From Lindgomyces ingoldianus (lineage: Eukaryota > Ascomycota > Dothideomycetes > Pleosporales > Lindgomycetaceae), in the NCBI RefSeq assembly GCF_010093535.1, contig NW_022985175.1, positions 930,001 through 994,000 of the forward strand: 64,000 bases of DNA. Reading direction: 5' to 3'. The notes under the pieces were generated by a model. That model was not told where the DNA came from, made no database searches, and was given only the letters and a program-made list of their open reading frames with translations. Below are positions 23,487-36,716 of the stretch, piece by piece (the stretch's first letter is position 1; each line of letters begins with the position of its first letter). Made by a program: the position numbers and the translations under genes.

Positions 23487-25828
23487 CAACGGACCAAACA
23501 AAGCCTTAAAGGGGTTTGGGACTAAGTCGAGTAGCTTATGGTATCTGGTGCTAATGTATTGGTGGTTGTTACAGCCTTCAACATGAGTGTCGGTGGTGGG
23601 TAGGAGGTATTGAATTAAAAAGCGCGTGGACAAAAGTAAATTTATTGTGAAAGACTGAGAACGTATAATATTAGAAGCCGTAGACTACACCTCAACGTAA
23701 TTCTAATTTTAATATTATTAACAGAGGATAAAATAGTCACTTATTGATGACAGTTTACTCGTAATTGGCGACATTTCTGATCCGAACATCCGGCTCTTCG
23801 ACTTATATTTTTTTTTTAGAAACGATTGAGTGCTGCCCACTCTCAGTCTGTCACTCCACCGAGCTGGCTGGTTCTGCTCTCCCTTTTGAGTTCTCCAACA
23901 GTGAGCCCCACAGCGGACGGGCCTTGGGCAGATTGGCTTCGACAGATTTGCTTCAAGTCTTGGCTTTGTTTCAGCTTCCGCTCGACACAGTACTTGCTCC
24001 TATCTAGAAATCATCGGTAAAACTTGAAATGGCTTACCGGGTTCGGGGAGTCGCGGCAAGGTACACGTTTCGCTAATTCACCATGCGCTGCATGATGTGT
24101 CATGGGCCAGTCTCATGACTCGTCGTATTGCGGGGTTCTGAATGCAAGTAATTTTTGGAGAGAAAGCGATTCTGAATTGACCTGAGCGGCAGCCGATGCT
24201 ATTGTGCTCCAAGGTAGAACATTCGAACTTGGACTTTGAATCCGGCTCAGGGTATATGATGTACTCGCATAATAAGTCTTTCAACCTTGATTCTTTAACT
24301 AGGATGTTGCTTCAGCTTTCTGTAAGTATCTTTCTGAGCGGCAATAAATATGCAGAGATGAGCCTAGTGCACTTCGTTATATCCCAAACGTTTCGAATAG
24401 CCTTCGAACGATATCGTCATCAATTAAGTGTATTTCAGTGTAATGTGGAATAGCCATCGAAAGGCGTCATTGAATATACTATTGATATTGGCGTCGCTTT
24501 CTAATGAGAATGCCATCCTAGACATCATGCATTAAAGTTGGTCTCCTGGGATTGCGACGATGACGGGTCGTGGGGGAGGGATTTCTTATCAGATGGAATG
24601 TCTCTAGCTCCCGCTCGGATGGTCTGACTGGTGACAGCACGTCTCGCTTGGTGCCGTAGTCTTACATTCGCTTCCTAACAATACGGAGGTTTAATGCCAC
24701 GGAAATTGCCTTGCTCTGTCTTCGCTGGTGATTGGAGCCCTTCCACACGACGACCCTTTCCGACCTAGAATAAGAGTGGAAGCGAGGCGGGTAGAGGCAC
24801 AAGGCGATCGGAACCTGCCTATCGAATTGATCTCCCACGACCTTGTGAACACCCACTCCGCCTATCTCTGCAGGTTAATACATGATAGTACTGTATCTGG
24901 TGTACGTCGTTTCGGGATACCCGTTACACGTTGGGCGAAATCTGAGCTGAGAATTTACGGAGGAGCTCTCAAGTTCCTCGACGGCACACGTCACGATAAC
25001 CCAAAACTGAGGATCTTCGCGACATGTAGAACACCGCATTGGAACTTCAAAACGTTCGACTGTTTAGGTGGCGAATCAATGATCTGGAAGAACCCGTCAC
25101 TACATCTGCAGGTGAGCAACGGACCAGGGGTACGCTGCAGCCCGTTCGCGCCGTTGGAGCTAGGGCAGAATTGCAGCACTCGTTCGCTTGCCTCCTGCAC
25201 CTAGAGAAATCCGGCGAAATACCTCAGTCAACTTGCCCTGCAATGGTCAGCGTGGATTTGGCGATATGCTGAGCAGGCTCGCCTATGGTTTACGGCATGA
25301 AGGTGCTAAGAATGGAAACATACCGCCCAACGGTGAGTCTCACCATTCTGTACATTGATGCCCAGTCTACACATCGCCGAAGATTGCATCAAGTGTCGGG
25401 CATCGAGATTCAAGTCCAGCCCCCAATTCCACGTTCTGTGGGCGGCATTATTTCTGCACGAAATTCACCGCGTCGGATGACCCGCTTGACAAGTCGAAGG
25501 CTGCACACCTTCTCGATACATCTCCCACCAATACCATTACTGCTCGAGCAACTGTTCATTGCGAACATCCCATCGTCAAACGTCCCTGACATTCTTCACT
25601 CTCTCATTCATAAACTGTTTCAAAGCTTCCAGGGATTTGGAATTTGCGAACTACCACCTCAGGTCAGGGAACCAACAGCGCCAGAGGGGCTTCTGGGGTC
25701 TTTCGAGGTTGCACGTCGAGTTGTACGACAAGCTCGTTCTTTAGGGGCCTCCAGATCCTTTTCCGGTAGTTGGAACCACTTCTTCCTGCAATATTAAATA
25801 CCCCACATCCTCCACGCCATATCGAACC
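23487..25828. other. Intergenic with two unassigned ORFs
   Basis: Plus-strand ORFs at 24728-25204 (158 codons) and 25285-25797 (170 codons) precede the FAD monooxygenase. Neither shows a recognisable domain or a membrane or secretion signal, and no splice model joins them to each other or to the monooxygenase. They could be relics or chance frames. Confidence 0.35.
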
Positions 25829-27073
25829 ATGAACACGAACCTTCCGATTCTGATCATCGGAGGCGGTATAGTTGGCCTCACACTGGCGCAGGCCCTACAT
25901 AAAGCTCGAATACCCAGCATTGTCTTCGAGCGCGACGTTTCGTCTCTCTCGGTTGGTGGTTGGGGGATAACGGTCCATTGGGCGCTGCCGGCTTTCGAGT
26001 CTTGTCTTCCACCGCATATCTTCAATCGGCTGCGCGATATTCAGGTGGATCCAGAGCAGGGAAAGAACGATACAGGGCGATTTGTGTTCCTGGATTTGAG
26101 CAACGCGGAGCCACGGTACATCATCCCACCGAGCAAGCGGCTGCGGATCCATCGAAAGAAGCTTAGAACGCTGTTGACAGAAGGGGTACCGGTAGTGTGG
26201 CATAAGTCGCTGCTTAGCTTTACGCAGACGTCAGGATCGATTCTTGCGCACTTCGAAGATGGGACAACGGTTGAGGGGGCGTTGCTGGTGGGGGCCGATG
26301 GCAGCTCTTCACGAACGCGAAGATTGCTGTATGCTGGGACCGCAGATCCAGATGCATGGAAGCTGAATCAACTGCCGGTGCGCTTCATGGGCGTGACAAT
26401 GCGATTAGCTCCCTTTCAAGCTCAAGTCCTGCGAGAAATTGATCCCCTACTCTTCCAAGGCTCGCATCCAACATCCGGCGTCTTTCTGTGGTACTCGATA
26501 CTGAGCACACCAGAAGTAAACGGCAGTGGGGGAATAGCACTAACTCCAGAGTACTACGAAGCTCAATTGTGCTTGAGCTGGCGTTCGACTGAAAATGACG
26601 TCCCGGTAACCAACCAGGACCGTGTTGCAAAAATGAAGTTTATGGCGCGAAATTTCGAAGAGAGGCTGAGGAATGCTGTTTGGAACATCCCAGATGATGC
26701 AGAAGTCCTCGAGATAAATATCCAGGACTGGCCAACGCAGAGATGGGATAACAAGGAGGGCTTAGTGACTCTTTGCGGCGACGCTGCGCATGCAATGACG
26801 ATGTATCGCGGTGAGGCGTTCAATCATGGTATAACAGATGCTGCGAGACTAAGTGAGCGTATTATTGAGGCATACGTGGGCGGTTACGATGCAGAGAGAC
26901 TTCATCAGGCCGTTGACTCGTACGAAGTTGAAATGAGAGAGCGTACACGCGACGCAGTGCTTTTGAGTCGTCAAGCATGTCTCGACGCCCACGATATCGA
27001 CCGCTTAGGACCACAAAGTCCGCTGGTGAGTAAGAGAGCGAAGGTCTTGGAACCAGGGCAGATGGCCAGTTAA
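25829..27073 (+). CDS. FAD-dependent aromatic-hydroxylase-like monooxygenase
   Basis: Uninterrupted frame of 414 residues, start ACCATGAAC. It has the three signatures of group A flavin monooxygenases. These are the dinucleotide fold GGGIVG at residues 11-16, ending with a glutamate in VFERD; the DG motif in GADGSSSRTRRLL; and the GD motif in CGDAAH (Gly317-Asp318), followed by MTMYRGEAFNHGI. These enzymes use NAD(P)H and oxygen to hydroxylate or epoxidise small molecules, usually soluble in the cytosol. The length is close to the family norm. The lack of introns, beside multi-intron neighbours, is noteworthy but common in this family. Substrate unknown. Upstream and downstream neighbours lie 2.3 and 3.1 kb away, so it is probably transcribed alone. 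Confidence 0.92.
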   Translation: MNTNLPILIIGGGIVGLTLAQALHKARIPSIVFERDVSSLSVGGWGITVHWALPAFESCLPPHIFNRLRDIQVDPEQGKNDTGRFVFLDLSNAEPRYIIPPSKRLRIHRKKLRTLLTEGVPVVWHKSLLSFTQTSGSILAHFEDGTTVEGALLVGADGSSSRTRRLLYAGTADPDAWKLNQLPVRFMGVTMRLAPFQAQVLREIDPLLFQGSHPTSGVFLWYSILSTPEVNGSGGIALTPEYYEAQLCLSWRSTENDVPVTNQDRVAKMKFMARNFEERLRNAVWNIPDDAEVLEINIQDWPTQRWDNKEGLVTLCGDAAHAMTMYRGEAFNHGITDAARLSERIIEAYVGGYDAERLHQAVDSYEVEMRERTRDAVLLSRQACLDAHDIDRLGPQSPLVSKRAKVLEPGQMAS

Positions 27074-30000
27074 ATGCAGTCGTCGTGTTTCAGAATGTGG
27101 GGAGCGATCTCCCGAGATACGCCACGATTGAAGCGTTACTTTTTTGGGGGGGTTGGCATGAGATATCCGCTAAGGAACGGCGTATGGTGGACAAAGTGAC
27201 GCTGAAATATACTAGATACCAAGATCTTGCATTACAATTCCTGCCCAACTAGGAGGCTGGAGTTGGCAATTTAACCACACAGGCCCGAAGCCGGGTGAAT
27301 TTTACTGCCTCCCACTGATGCAAAGATGTGAGCCTCCACTTATATTTATCCCCTGGCGGTGTCACTCCTGCCCCTATTCGAGATCAACGCTGCACCCATG
27401 CGTTTCTTATCAATGGCGAATGCCCACAACGTATTCAGCAACGTGTTTCACTGCCTTGGATTCCTGGGGGCCCCTTGGAGGAATTGACAGAAGCGAGACC
27501 GCCGCCGACGTCAGCAAGACCAGCTTACAACATGGGATGTGCGTGATTTTTAAAGGTTAACGGATCAACTTCTGACCATTTCATTTTGCTCTGTATCGAA
27601 AAAATAGAGGAGACAGCGTCGATGCGTCTCGTCGATTCGCGTGGTCGAGGGGTAGGGTCTCGTGGGGTGCCATAGCCGGGTATCTAGCTTCTGGGGGAAG
27701 CCCTATGTCCACAAGGAGAATTATGGCCCCAATCCCTATGAGAAACCACAGTCGGCAAAAACCTTGTCCTCGGAGGCACAGGGAAAGCTGTGAAAGAACC
27801 TGGAAATCAAAAGTGCCAAGGGCTTTGATTTTGCCTCACATGCAATTCCGAAAGCCAGCTTGGCTGCCCATTTTTGTGTTGCAGAAAGGGCGCTGGGCCT
27901 GTGTTGGGTGCGACTGCTGCCGGCTAACAGTCCACCGTCATCAGTCTGCGGCTTTCTAGAACACCACGGCCCTATGTTGTCTGCTCTGCCCCAATGTTCA
28001 CGACATTGGCTATAAAACTGCCAGAATAATTAATCTAGGTTACAATACCAGCCTTTCCTCGACCTTCCCTCCTTTGAATTCCACTGTCCAAGATATCTAC
28101 TGCAGATGAGCATGGAACTGGGTTCTCGGGTCTCCACTCTTAAACATACGGTGCATGCAGAGGGATCATTGGTGGGGGGGGGGGGGTGAGGACTCGTTTT
28201 CGATATACGGTTGAGGAAGGTTGGGGTGAGGCAACGTGAGAGGTAATTGTGAGGGTGTAGAAGCGTGGTAGCAAGATTGTAGCACGAGTATTCGTCCATC
28301 AAAGTCGAGGAGAGCTCTATTATCGACCCGAGAAAGGCTGCAGCCTGACCCCTAAGCTTCGGCAATACCGTTTACGCATAGTTATACCTCTATTAAGAAA
28401 GCGCTGCTATTTGTCGCGGATTCTTTGGAATTGTCAATGTCAAGAGGAGTAATTTGCACGAGGGGTTAGATATCTGGAAATGGGCGTGAGGGAGACTCGG
28501 TACAGGTAGCTTCATAATGGGTAGGTGAAAGCAGAAGTCCTCAGCCGGGAAGTAGAAATCGATACTGTGTTCGACCTGCTCCTACAGCCAGTTGAGCTTC
28601 GTTCATGACTGCCATCGACCCTAGAACACGACTCTGTGCGATCTATATCTTTCGCTCCAACTCTTCAAAAGCCGACTCGCTACAATTTCATCATGCATAT
28701 TCCACGGAAAACAATGAATTATTAGCCAGATGAGAAGGTAACGCGGACCTGCGAGGTCACTGCAGCGCCCAGAGGCTACATATGAAGCTGTAAGTAACCA
28801 GACTAAGCCTCTATATGCTAGTGCTTATACCTCTCCGCATAATTTGGCTCCACATCAATGCAACGCTCTTCCGCTGCACCACCACCAGACTTGCAGGAGC
28901 CGATGTTTAATGTGTCTAGCAGGGGTCATTAGGGTGAGGGTATTGTATTCGAGTTTGTCGGAGCGCCTAACCAATCTGAGTCGACTGCAACGCTGGCAGA
29001 AAGTTTCCCGCGAAAGTTATAAGACTAGCCGGAGATAGCTCGAGAGATCGCGCGTCGTGGCAGGGCGTTGGAGAAAGATTTGCTCTCGGCTTCGGGCAGG
29101 GGTGCCGAAAGCGGAAAGCAAATCAGGAACCGAGTAATTCTGTGAAGATGATAAAGCACTGGAGTGGCAACTTCACTTTTACTCTTTCCAACTATCCCAG
29201 CTTCCCTGCACTCTTGCGCATTCTACTTCCTCCATCTCCAACTACTCATTATGCTTCTCGCGCACCATGAGTGGTTATGCTCAAAGAGCCCTCTACACCT
29301 TCTAAGCTCTGACCTATCGGAGGCTACTCACTGGTTCCACTCGCTGCGATAGCTTCGGCCCCATAGCACGACTGCCAACGAAACCCTGAAAGTGTGGTCG
29401 GTCCTTACCCGTGTGAAGGATGGTTACAAGAGCTCTCGCTTTGGGCTGCTCACTTTTTACTCTTCTCGAACCTCAACTATCTCCTTGGAAAGGCAATATC
29501 TTTGGTTCCTCGCGTACCACTTCTAGTACGACAGTTACCCCGACAGCCACCCTTCACCCACCTGATAAGGCACTGCTCATTCCTACCGGCTTGCTTCTCA
29601 GAAATACACGTACCACTGCTGCATCTTGCAGATCTCAATGACTGGATCGCCGGGAACGTTGGGATTTCAAGAAACTCGACGAATCTTGCGTGAACGAACC
29701 TAGATGACAAGGGGTTTTATGCGGCCCATTATATGGAAGTGTGAAGTTAGCCACATAGATAGAGACGACCTGTCCTTGAGCGGTGGTTCATGTTCATCTG
29801 AGTACACATGAACAAGGCAATTGCCTTTCCATAGGCAGATGCTTTCCTCTTTAGGCCATGGATTTTGCTTTACATCTACAGGGGTCTGACAATGTCCGAC
29901 ACACCTACGTTTGGTCAGCCCAACTAGCTGCAGTGAGAAAGCGACGTGAACCCCTTTGGACTAGCGCCGCCACTTGTTTCCATGATGATCCCCTCTTAAC

Positions 30001-30211
30001 GGAGACCTACATAACATGGAGAATCTAACGGTGACTTTCACAGCCCCTTAAGGCTACTTACTACCGTTATCGAGTGTAGGAGATATTCAGACGGTAATGA
30101 ATCATATTACAGGCCTAGCTAAGCTTCTAACCTAGGAACGAAACGACCCGACTTATATTATACAAGGTAGGAAATCACCTTCCTTTATCAAACCCAGAGA
30201 AACCGCAATTC
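27074..30211. other. Intergenic, no supported gene
   Basis: About 3.1 kb without an assignable gene. It contains a 13-G run at 28174-28186. Small ORFs near 27328-27546, 27705-27959 and 29394-29693 have no recognisable domains; the frame at 27328 (PGGVTPAPIRDQRCTHAF) looks protein-like but stands alone. Confidence 0.4.
28174..28186. repeat. 13-G homopolymer
   Basis: Uninterrupted run of 13 guanines after GGT. Such runs are prone to length change and sequencing error. Confidence 0.9.
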
Positions 30212-33200
30212 TTACTTCTCACCAGCTCTTTCATCCCCATACCTCCTCACAATATTCTCAAACACCTCGTCAAGCGTTGCTTTTCCTACGCTATAAAATT
30301 CGACACCTAGGTCGCCCTTGCAGGCTTCCAATGTTCGGATCAATCCTACCAAATTGTGTCCCTCGGCTGGGATTTCAAACCTAAGTTGGCCGCCTTGAGT
30401 CTCACGAGATATAGTCGCAGTCGGGAATGTATACTGAATCCAGTCCTTCATTACTTGGAGTTCCTGGTTTGAAGTGCGGGGAGCTGATCGAGAAACAAGG
30501 TGGAGGTGGAAATTATTGCCTGCCCGACGTTTCAGCGCTTCCCGCTCACCTATGGCAAGCATTCTTGAACTGATAATGGCAATGCGATCTGAAATTGCGT
30601 CCGCTTCCTCCATTGAATGTGTGGTTAGAACGACAGCACGGCCTTTGCTAACGCCTTGGAGGATACGCCACATGTTGCGCTTAGCATTCGCGTCGAGTGC
30701 TGAAGAAGGCTCATCGAGAACTAGCACACGGGGGTTTCCAACCAGAGCGACGGCGAGGGATAGTTTGCGTTTAGTGCCACCGGAGAGCTTCTGCGCGAGT
30801 TGGTCGGCCCAAGGTTCGAGACCGCAGGCCGTAATAACGGTGCTGACGTTGTGGGCGATGTCTTTCACTCCACGAGTTTTTGCGAAGAAGCGAAGGGTTT
30901 CGGTAACAGTGAGGACATCTGCGGAATCAAATTGCGGGCATACACCTAAGCTGGAGCGGGCAGAGATTGGGTCTGTGAGAACGGAGTGACCTGCCACAAC
31001 TAAGTTGGACTCACGAGTAGATGGTTTTATGTCGCCGCGGATCATGCTGATAACTGTAGACTTGCCGGCTCCGTTTGGCCCAAGTAAAGCAAATATCTCG
31101 CCTGTTTGGACACCGAATGTTACATTGTCAACTGCGAGGTTCCTACCGAAGCACTTAGTGACGGTCTCAACCTTAAGATCAGTCGACTTTGATTGTAGGC
31201 GTTGAAGTTCTTCCATCAGATCCGCGGAATGCATCGAAGTTTCTGAATCTCCGACTGGTTTGCGAGATCTGCGTAGGAAAGACGGCCGCGGAAAGAAGCT
31301 ATCCCACCAAAGCAAGAGCGCGAAGCACAGGATAGCCTGAATGAGGAGGTACAATATCGGTCCTCCATACAGACTGAGCGATCCTCCAGAGTGCCCATTG
31401 CACAAGAATCCAAATTGGCCTAATCCAACAGCAAAAGCCTTCTCCAAGCTTACTATCGGGGAAATTAGAGCCAGCGGGAAATACACCTTGTCGTTGATAT
31501 TCTCAAGTTCCTGGAATGCGAACTTGCTTTGGGTTCCGATCAATGCCCCAAAGTATGCAAAATACATCACAATGTTATACATTGCCACGACGAACCAAGC
31601 TGCAACAGGGGACTTTGCAAACATGGAAACCAAGTAGCTTATCAGAGTCGAAGAGATGCCGAAGAGAAACATGACCACCCAAAGCAGTGGCAGGCCGTAC
31701 CAGACTGGAGTCGATGCAGACAGCAAAGCGATGCCGACAACGCTAACGACCAATATGACCTGGGTATCAAACGCAAGGTGTGAGAGCCACAATGGGAAAG
31801 GCCGGATGCCGTTGGAGTACTGCATCGATCGCACATTTGATATTCGCTCGTTGGTCGGATATAACGCGAAGAAAGCAGGGTATATAGCCATGATTAGCCC
31901 ATAATACAGCATAAACATCAAAGGTTTGATATCATATACGCTGGGAAGCTGGGTGAAAGGGAACTCTCCGTAACCTGCGGAGATCGGCACATTGCTTAGG
32001 TAGTTGTTTATCAAATTGTTGAATTTGACTCCGGAGTTGGCTTCCCAGACATTGAAAGCAATGGTTGGCTTGTCCCCAACCCAAATACCACCCCAAGTAG
32101 AGTATCTGGTATGGTTCGCTTCAAAGTACTTGGAAAATTCATCGTATGTGTCAACTGGTGTAAACAGTTCTCTTAGCTGTTCGGTGCTGTTGAAACCATA
32201 GTATGTAGGGTATCGAGTGCGTTTTGTCGAATAAACTTCCGCGATTTGCGCTAGTTTTTCGTCGTTTAGAGCATTTGCTGGTCCAAAAAGCAATTTAGCG
32301 TAGGTGGAGAATGACGAAAGGTCACTCCTGAAGCTATAATCTACCACGAGATCTGCCGGTTGGGGCTAAACCCTTCCTTAGTGAATAATTGCGAGATGTG
32401 GTGAAGAGGAATAGCTTACGCATTGCATGGGCTTATTGAAGCTCTTGATGAGCAAGGGAGCGACCCCAGCGCCAACGATGGCAATAACAATTGTAAAAAA
32501 ATAAGGGATGTAGCGACGTTTGAGAATGCGAAATCTTTTGCAGAACAGGAGCCACCACTGTAGAAAAACAGATATTGGTCTGCCTTCTCTGAGAGCGTAG
32601 CCGCTACTTGTATCGGTGGCCATGAGAGCTCCACGCGTTTCAGTGTCGTCTCGTTCACCAGACATTGATGAACTCTCGTCTGAGATCTTATCCCCGGTAA
32701 CTTTGAGAAATAGTTCCTCCATCGTAGGACCAGACACCTGGTAATTACGTATCTTGTTTCGGTCTAGATGCTCTATGAGCTCTGCAGCAATGGCTGCCGT
32801 GGAGACTCGATAAACCATCTGGTGCCTCGACGCTTCCTTCTCCACAGGACCAGAGAGTGGAATGTCGATGTCGACGTTCTCAGGGAGCTTCACCGTGAAT
32901 CCATTTCCGAATGTGCTCTTCAAGGTCGCCGAGGTGCCCTCTACCTTAAGCGACCCCTTGAACATTATTGCGATATTATCGGCTAGGTAATCAGCCTCGT
33001 CAAGGAAGTGGGTCTATTCAGGGGTACACAGTCAGCACAGGTATTTGAAGTGACAGGGTTCAGTAATACTACTGCCTTATCTGTGCAGGGTCTTGGAAAT
33101 ACCGCCAAACTAGCATTTCACAATCTTTGCAACAGACCCTGGAGTGAGTACCCCGGAATTACGTACCGTCATGATTATGGTTCGTCTGGCACGCTCTGCG

Positions 33201-35354
33201 AGGAGAATCTCCCAAATTCTCCTTCTTGAGATTGGATCTAGCCCCTGGTGGTAGCCTTAGTTTAAAAGAGCTTGTTTAGAATCTCCACTAAACTTACCGT
33301 GGAAACTTCATCAACTAAGCACACACTTGAACCACCGGCGAACATGGCTGCTAGTTGTAGTTTTCGCTTCTGGCCCCCAGAAAGGGTCTTCGCTCTAAAA
33401 GGAAGCTTGTTTTCTAGGTCGCAAGCTTTTACTAGCTCTGCGACAACCTCTTCATTTACCGGAGCAATGCATTTCAGGTCACTGAAGATGCGAATGTGCT
33501 CTTCGACAGTCAAGTCGTCCCTAAAGGAGATCAGAGAGCATAGTAATGAAAAGAGTAAAAGCTTACCAAAGTACGTTATTCTGCGGAGCGAAACCAAGAC
33601 CACCCGTAGGATCAATGGTGATTTTCCCAGAAGTGACCTTGAGCTGGCCCGCGAGGGAGTTGAGTGTGCTAGACTTCCCACTACCGTTTGGGCCTAGAAG
33701 ACACAGGATTTGGCCTTTGAAGGCCTTCAAATCCATATTTACAACCGCGGGAACAGGTTTCGCTGCCTTGAAGATTGTTTTCAGGAGATTCGGTTTGTAA
33801 CTGTAATTCAATTAGCTCAAGAATGGTAATTATATAGACATTCAACTTACGTCTTACAGAAGCCAGATAATGTAACTGTAGGAGCATCCGAGGCACTAGG
33901 TTTAGAGAAACCACGTCCAGGAGACGCGGTGCCGAACAGAAAATGCTCCAAGAAGAAGGCCAAAATGGGGTAGACGATAATTTGAACGCAAAGGAAAACC
34001 AAATGCAAATACAGTTTGATGCGCCAAGCGTCATCGTCTTCAGTGTGCTGCATTATATCGGCCTTCAGTTCCACGGATTCCCATAATGCTAGACCGGTGA
34101 TAAAGTATGTATAGTTCGCAGAAGGGAAAAGAAGACTGAAAATCACAACCTGTGCTGTTGTTTGTTTTTGGAGAACTTGCGGGAGAATGGCAAAAACAAA
34201 GATGATTACGATCATTATCGAACCACTGAGCGGAGCTTTCTTGAAGAACGAGGATCCGAAGAGAGAAAATGAACAAAAGGCTAGGCCTGAGAGGATGTGG
34301 TAGCCAACCGGGATGTTGTGTGATGTCTTGGGAAACACTACCTTTGATATCACAATCCCTACTGCGAGCCAGCTTGGAAAGTATACAACAGCAAAGGAAC
34401 AGTATGTTGAAACAATTCGTAGGAATCTCGCTCGAAACTTGGATCCTCCAGGTATCATGGTGTCGATAAGGCCGGACAAGCCTCTTTCACGCTCGGAAGC
34501 AACAAAAGACGTCATGTGGTAAACCACGCCCAGCATGGCAAGAGAGAAGATGGCTCCAAATATGTAGATGCAGAGGGCAAGATAATTACTCTCTCTTTGC
34601 TGGTCAAGATCGCTTTGGTCCCAGTAGGTGTAGACCAGGTCGCTTGTCGATGGAAGTGCAGAGGCATTGTTCGAAGTTGACCGTGAGATGATTTCCATGT
34701 CGACAGCGCGCTGGAAGGGAAGCAAATACACCTCAGGGCCATTTTTATCATTCTTAACGTTGACAAATTTGCTGCCCGAGGCTCTGTCGTCTCCAAGAAT
34801 CGTATAATTCCAAACTCCTTTGTCACTACTCGCACTCCCCTCGTCCGGACTGGAGAGAAACACAACTGCGCCATAGCAGGGGGATACTCCTTTTACATTG
34901 CTGGCGCAATCTTTCGACATGTCCTTAGTATTCTTGTAAACCCTTGCAATTCTTCCCGAATCACGGACAGTCCGGGATAGAGAATCGATAACAGACGAAA
35001 CTGCCCCCCCGGTCATGCCGTTATCCACAAAACCAACGACGTTGTGCCCGGAACTTGCTTCAAGCCCATCTTTGAGAGATCGTATCTTTGTTGAGTTAGT
35101 AGGAGAGACTCGGAATCGGATTGGTGACTAGTAATTATGTACACAGTTGTAGAGAAAGGGAGCCTCACATTATGCTGCCCGGAAAATCCCCACGTTTGAT
35201 TAGAGGAGAAGAAGTTCTTGCTGTAGGCAACGACGAGCACGACGACAAGTGGAATAGCGATTGCCCTGATGAAGGTCGAGATAGGTCTTCTCGCGCAAAT
35301 AAGGAGAAGGTTTTTGCGTATTAGCGCCCAGATTTGTCGAAGCAGAAGATTCAT
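30212..35354 (-). CDS. Full-length ABCA-type ABC transporter
   Basis: Seven exons in transcript order: 35354-35169, 35127-33851, 33800-33567, 33520-33298, 33244-33167, 33013-32420 and 32365-30212; 1581 residues. Layout is TMD1-NBD1-TMD2-NBD2. An N-terminal helix (FIRAIAIPLVVVLVVAYS) is followed by a large loop and a helix cluster. NBD1 has Walker A GPNGSGKS (about residues 524-531), signature LSGGQKRKLQLA and Walker B VCLVDEVSTGLDP. A second helix set follows, then NBD2 with Walker A GPNGAGKST (about 1293), LSGGTKRKLSLA and VLVLDEPSSALD. The ABCA assignment rests on this order, the long first loops and the GLDP-type NBD1. ABCA proteins move or flip lipids in membranes; the substrate is unknown. 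NBD1 has DEVST where DEPT/S is usual. The first intron (41 bp) is short and its acceptor is the least certain junction. Confidence 0.9.
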
Positions 35355-36716
35355 GTTTGATTTAAAGAGATGAGGGTGGGGAATATGAACTGGTGTATGA
35401 AGAACGGGCTAGCGAGTGAAGCTATGTGGAGTACTTTAGATTCTCATCGTAAAGTGGAATAATGTGGAGAGAGAGAGAGAGAGAGAGAGAGTTAGCAACA
35501 AAGAATTGCATGATGGTTTGAGTCTGCCTTGACCTTTGAGGGCCGCAGATCTGGGTGCCAGAGTTGAGAACATTGTGCTTCCAATGAGCCCGTCTTCCGA
35601 GTGGTACAATTAAACGTTCAATACGGCAGTGTCGTGGCAGGAAGCGGCGTGATTGGTGAGGTATGGGAAGGATGAGGCTTTGAAAGGGAGAAGGAAGCGG
35701 CTGTGTTGTCGCACTTCGCCTGATTCGGATTAGCCGACCGCACAGACCGCTCTCTAATTGCTTCTCCGATGAAATGCCCCTTCCTCCACTCAGTCCTTGA
35801 AACGCTATCTCTTCACTGGTTGATCACGAACATGGTGTGTCTTGTCTCAAAATGCGTGCGTCCTTGCCTCGTTTCTACATGGCTGCCCTTTAGAACTTTC
35901 TTTACATATTCGATTGCCAGCTATTTACCCATATTAGGCGGTGGAATGCGCCTGTCCTAAGCACCGCCTAACTCAGGCTTCACCGATCTAAGTAAACGAG
36001 GTAGGGTTTCGATTAAGGACATAAACCTCTTGAGTGAGCGAATGCGTTTCTTCTCTCAGGGACTGATTATTCTTTCGCAAACAATGAGACTAAGATCACG
36101 TATGTAAATTATCATCTACTACGAAACATTGAACGGGCGGGTATGAGACGTTCGGCCTTTGCATGAATACGGGAGCGCAGGAAGATTGTGCCTTACTACT
36201 GTACTGGATCAGGCCCTCTTATATTCCGTCCACACACTAGCTTTCTCGTGGCCCAAATGTTAGAAAATGCCTGTAGCAAAGTTCATCAAAGTTACGCCAG
36301 GCGGACTGACTCTGCAGGTCACTTCTCGGTAATGACGAGTTCACTGCAGACAACACCGTGTTCAATGACATCCGAATCCCATTAGATAGTAAGGCAGATT
36401 TCGAAAGTAGTTTATTGCAACTCGATCCCTGCATTGTCTTGTGAGAGATGAAAGTTTCGTAGTGAGACGTTGTGCAAGGCGCTGCCTCCTTTGCCAAGGT
36501 CCCTTCCGTTGTTGATGAGCAGGGCGAAGCCTCAAAAGATTGCGTCTCAAGAGGCGAAGCAGGAGGGAACCTTGGTAGATTCGAATCACGCATGCCCGCT
36601 TTCCTTCAATCTTGCGTTCACTATTTATTCGGTAAATGCACACTGTACTGTAGAGAATGCGTCAATGATCTTCGATTGTCCGTTTCCGTCACTTTTCATT
36701 CCAATTTAATTTCATT
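35355..36716. other. Intergenic between tandem minus-strand genes
   Basis: This holds the ABCA promoter (including a GA repeat) and the 3' flank of the GMC gene. ORFs at 36188-36709 on both strands overlap one another and lack recognisable domains. Confidence 0.4.
35467..35491. repeat. GA dinucleotide microsatellite in the ABCA promoter
   Basis: A 25-bp alternating G/A tract beginning 113 bp upstream of the ABCA start codon. GA/CT tracts are frequent in fungal promoters and can exclude nucleosomes; a role here is inference. Confidence 0.85.

Noticed and set aside
24728..25797. 158- and 170-codon plus-strand ORFs before the FAD monooxygenase
   Set aside because: No recognisable domain and no splice model; kept only as a note in the intergenic entry.
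36540..36600. Possible tRNA T-loop (GATTCGAATC)
   Set aside because: Flanking bases do not form a T-stem, acceptor stem or D-arm.
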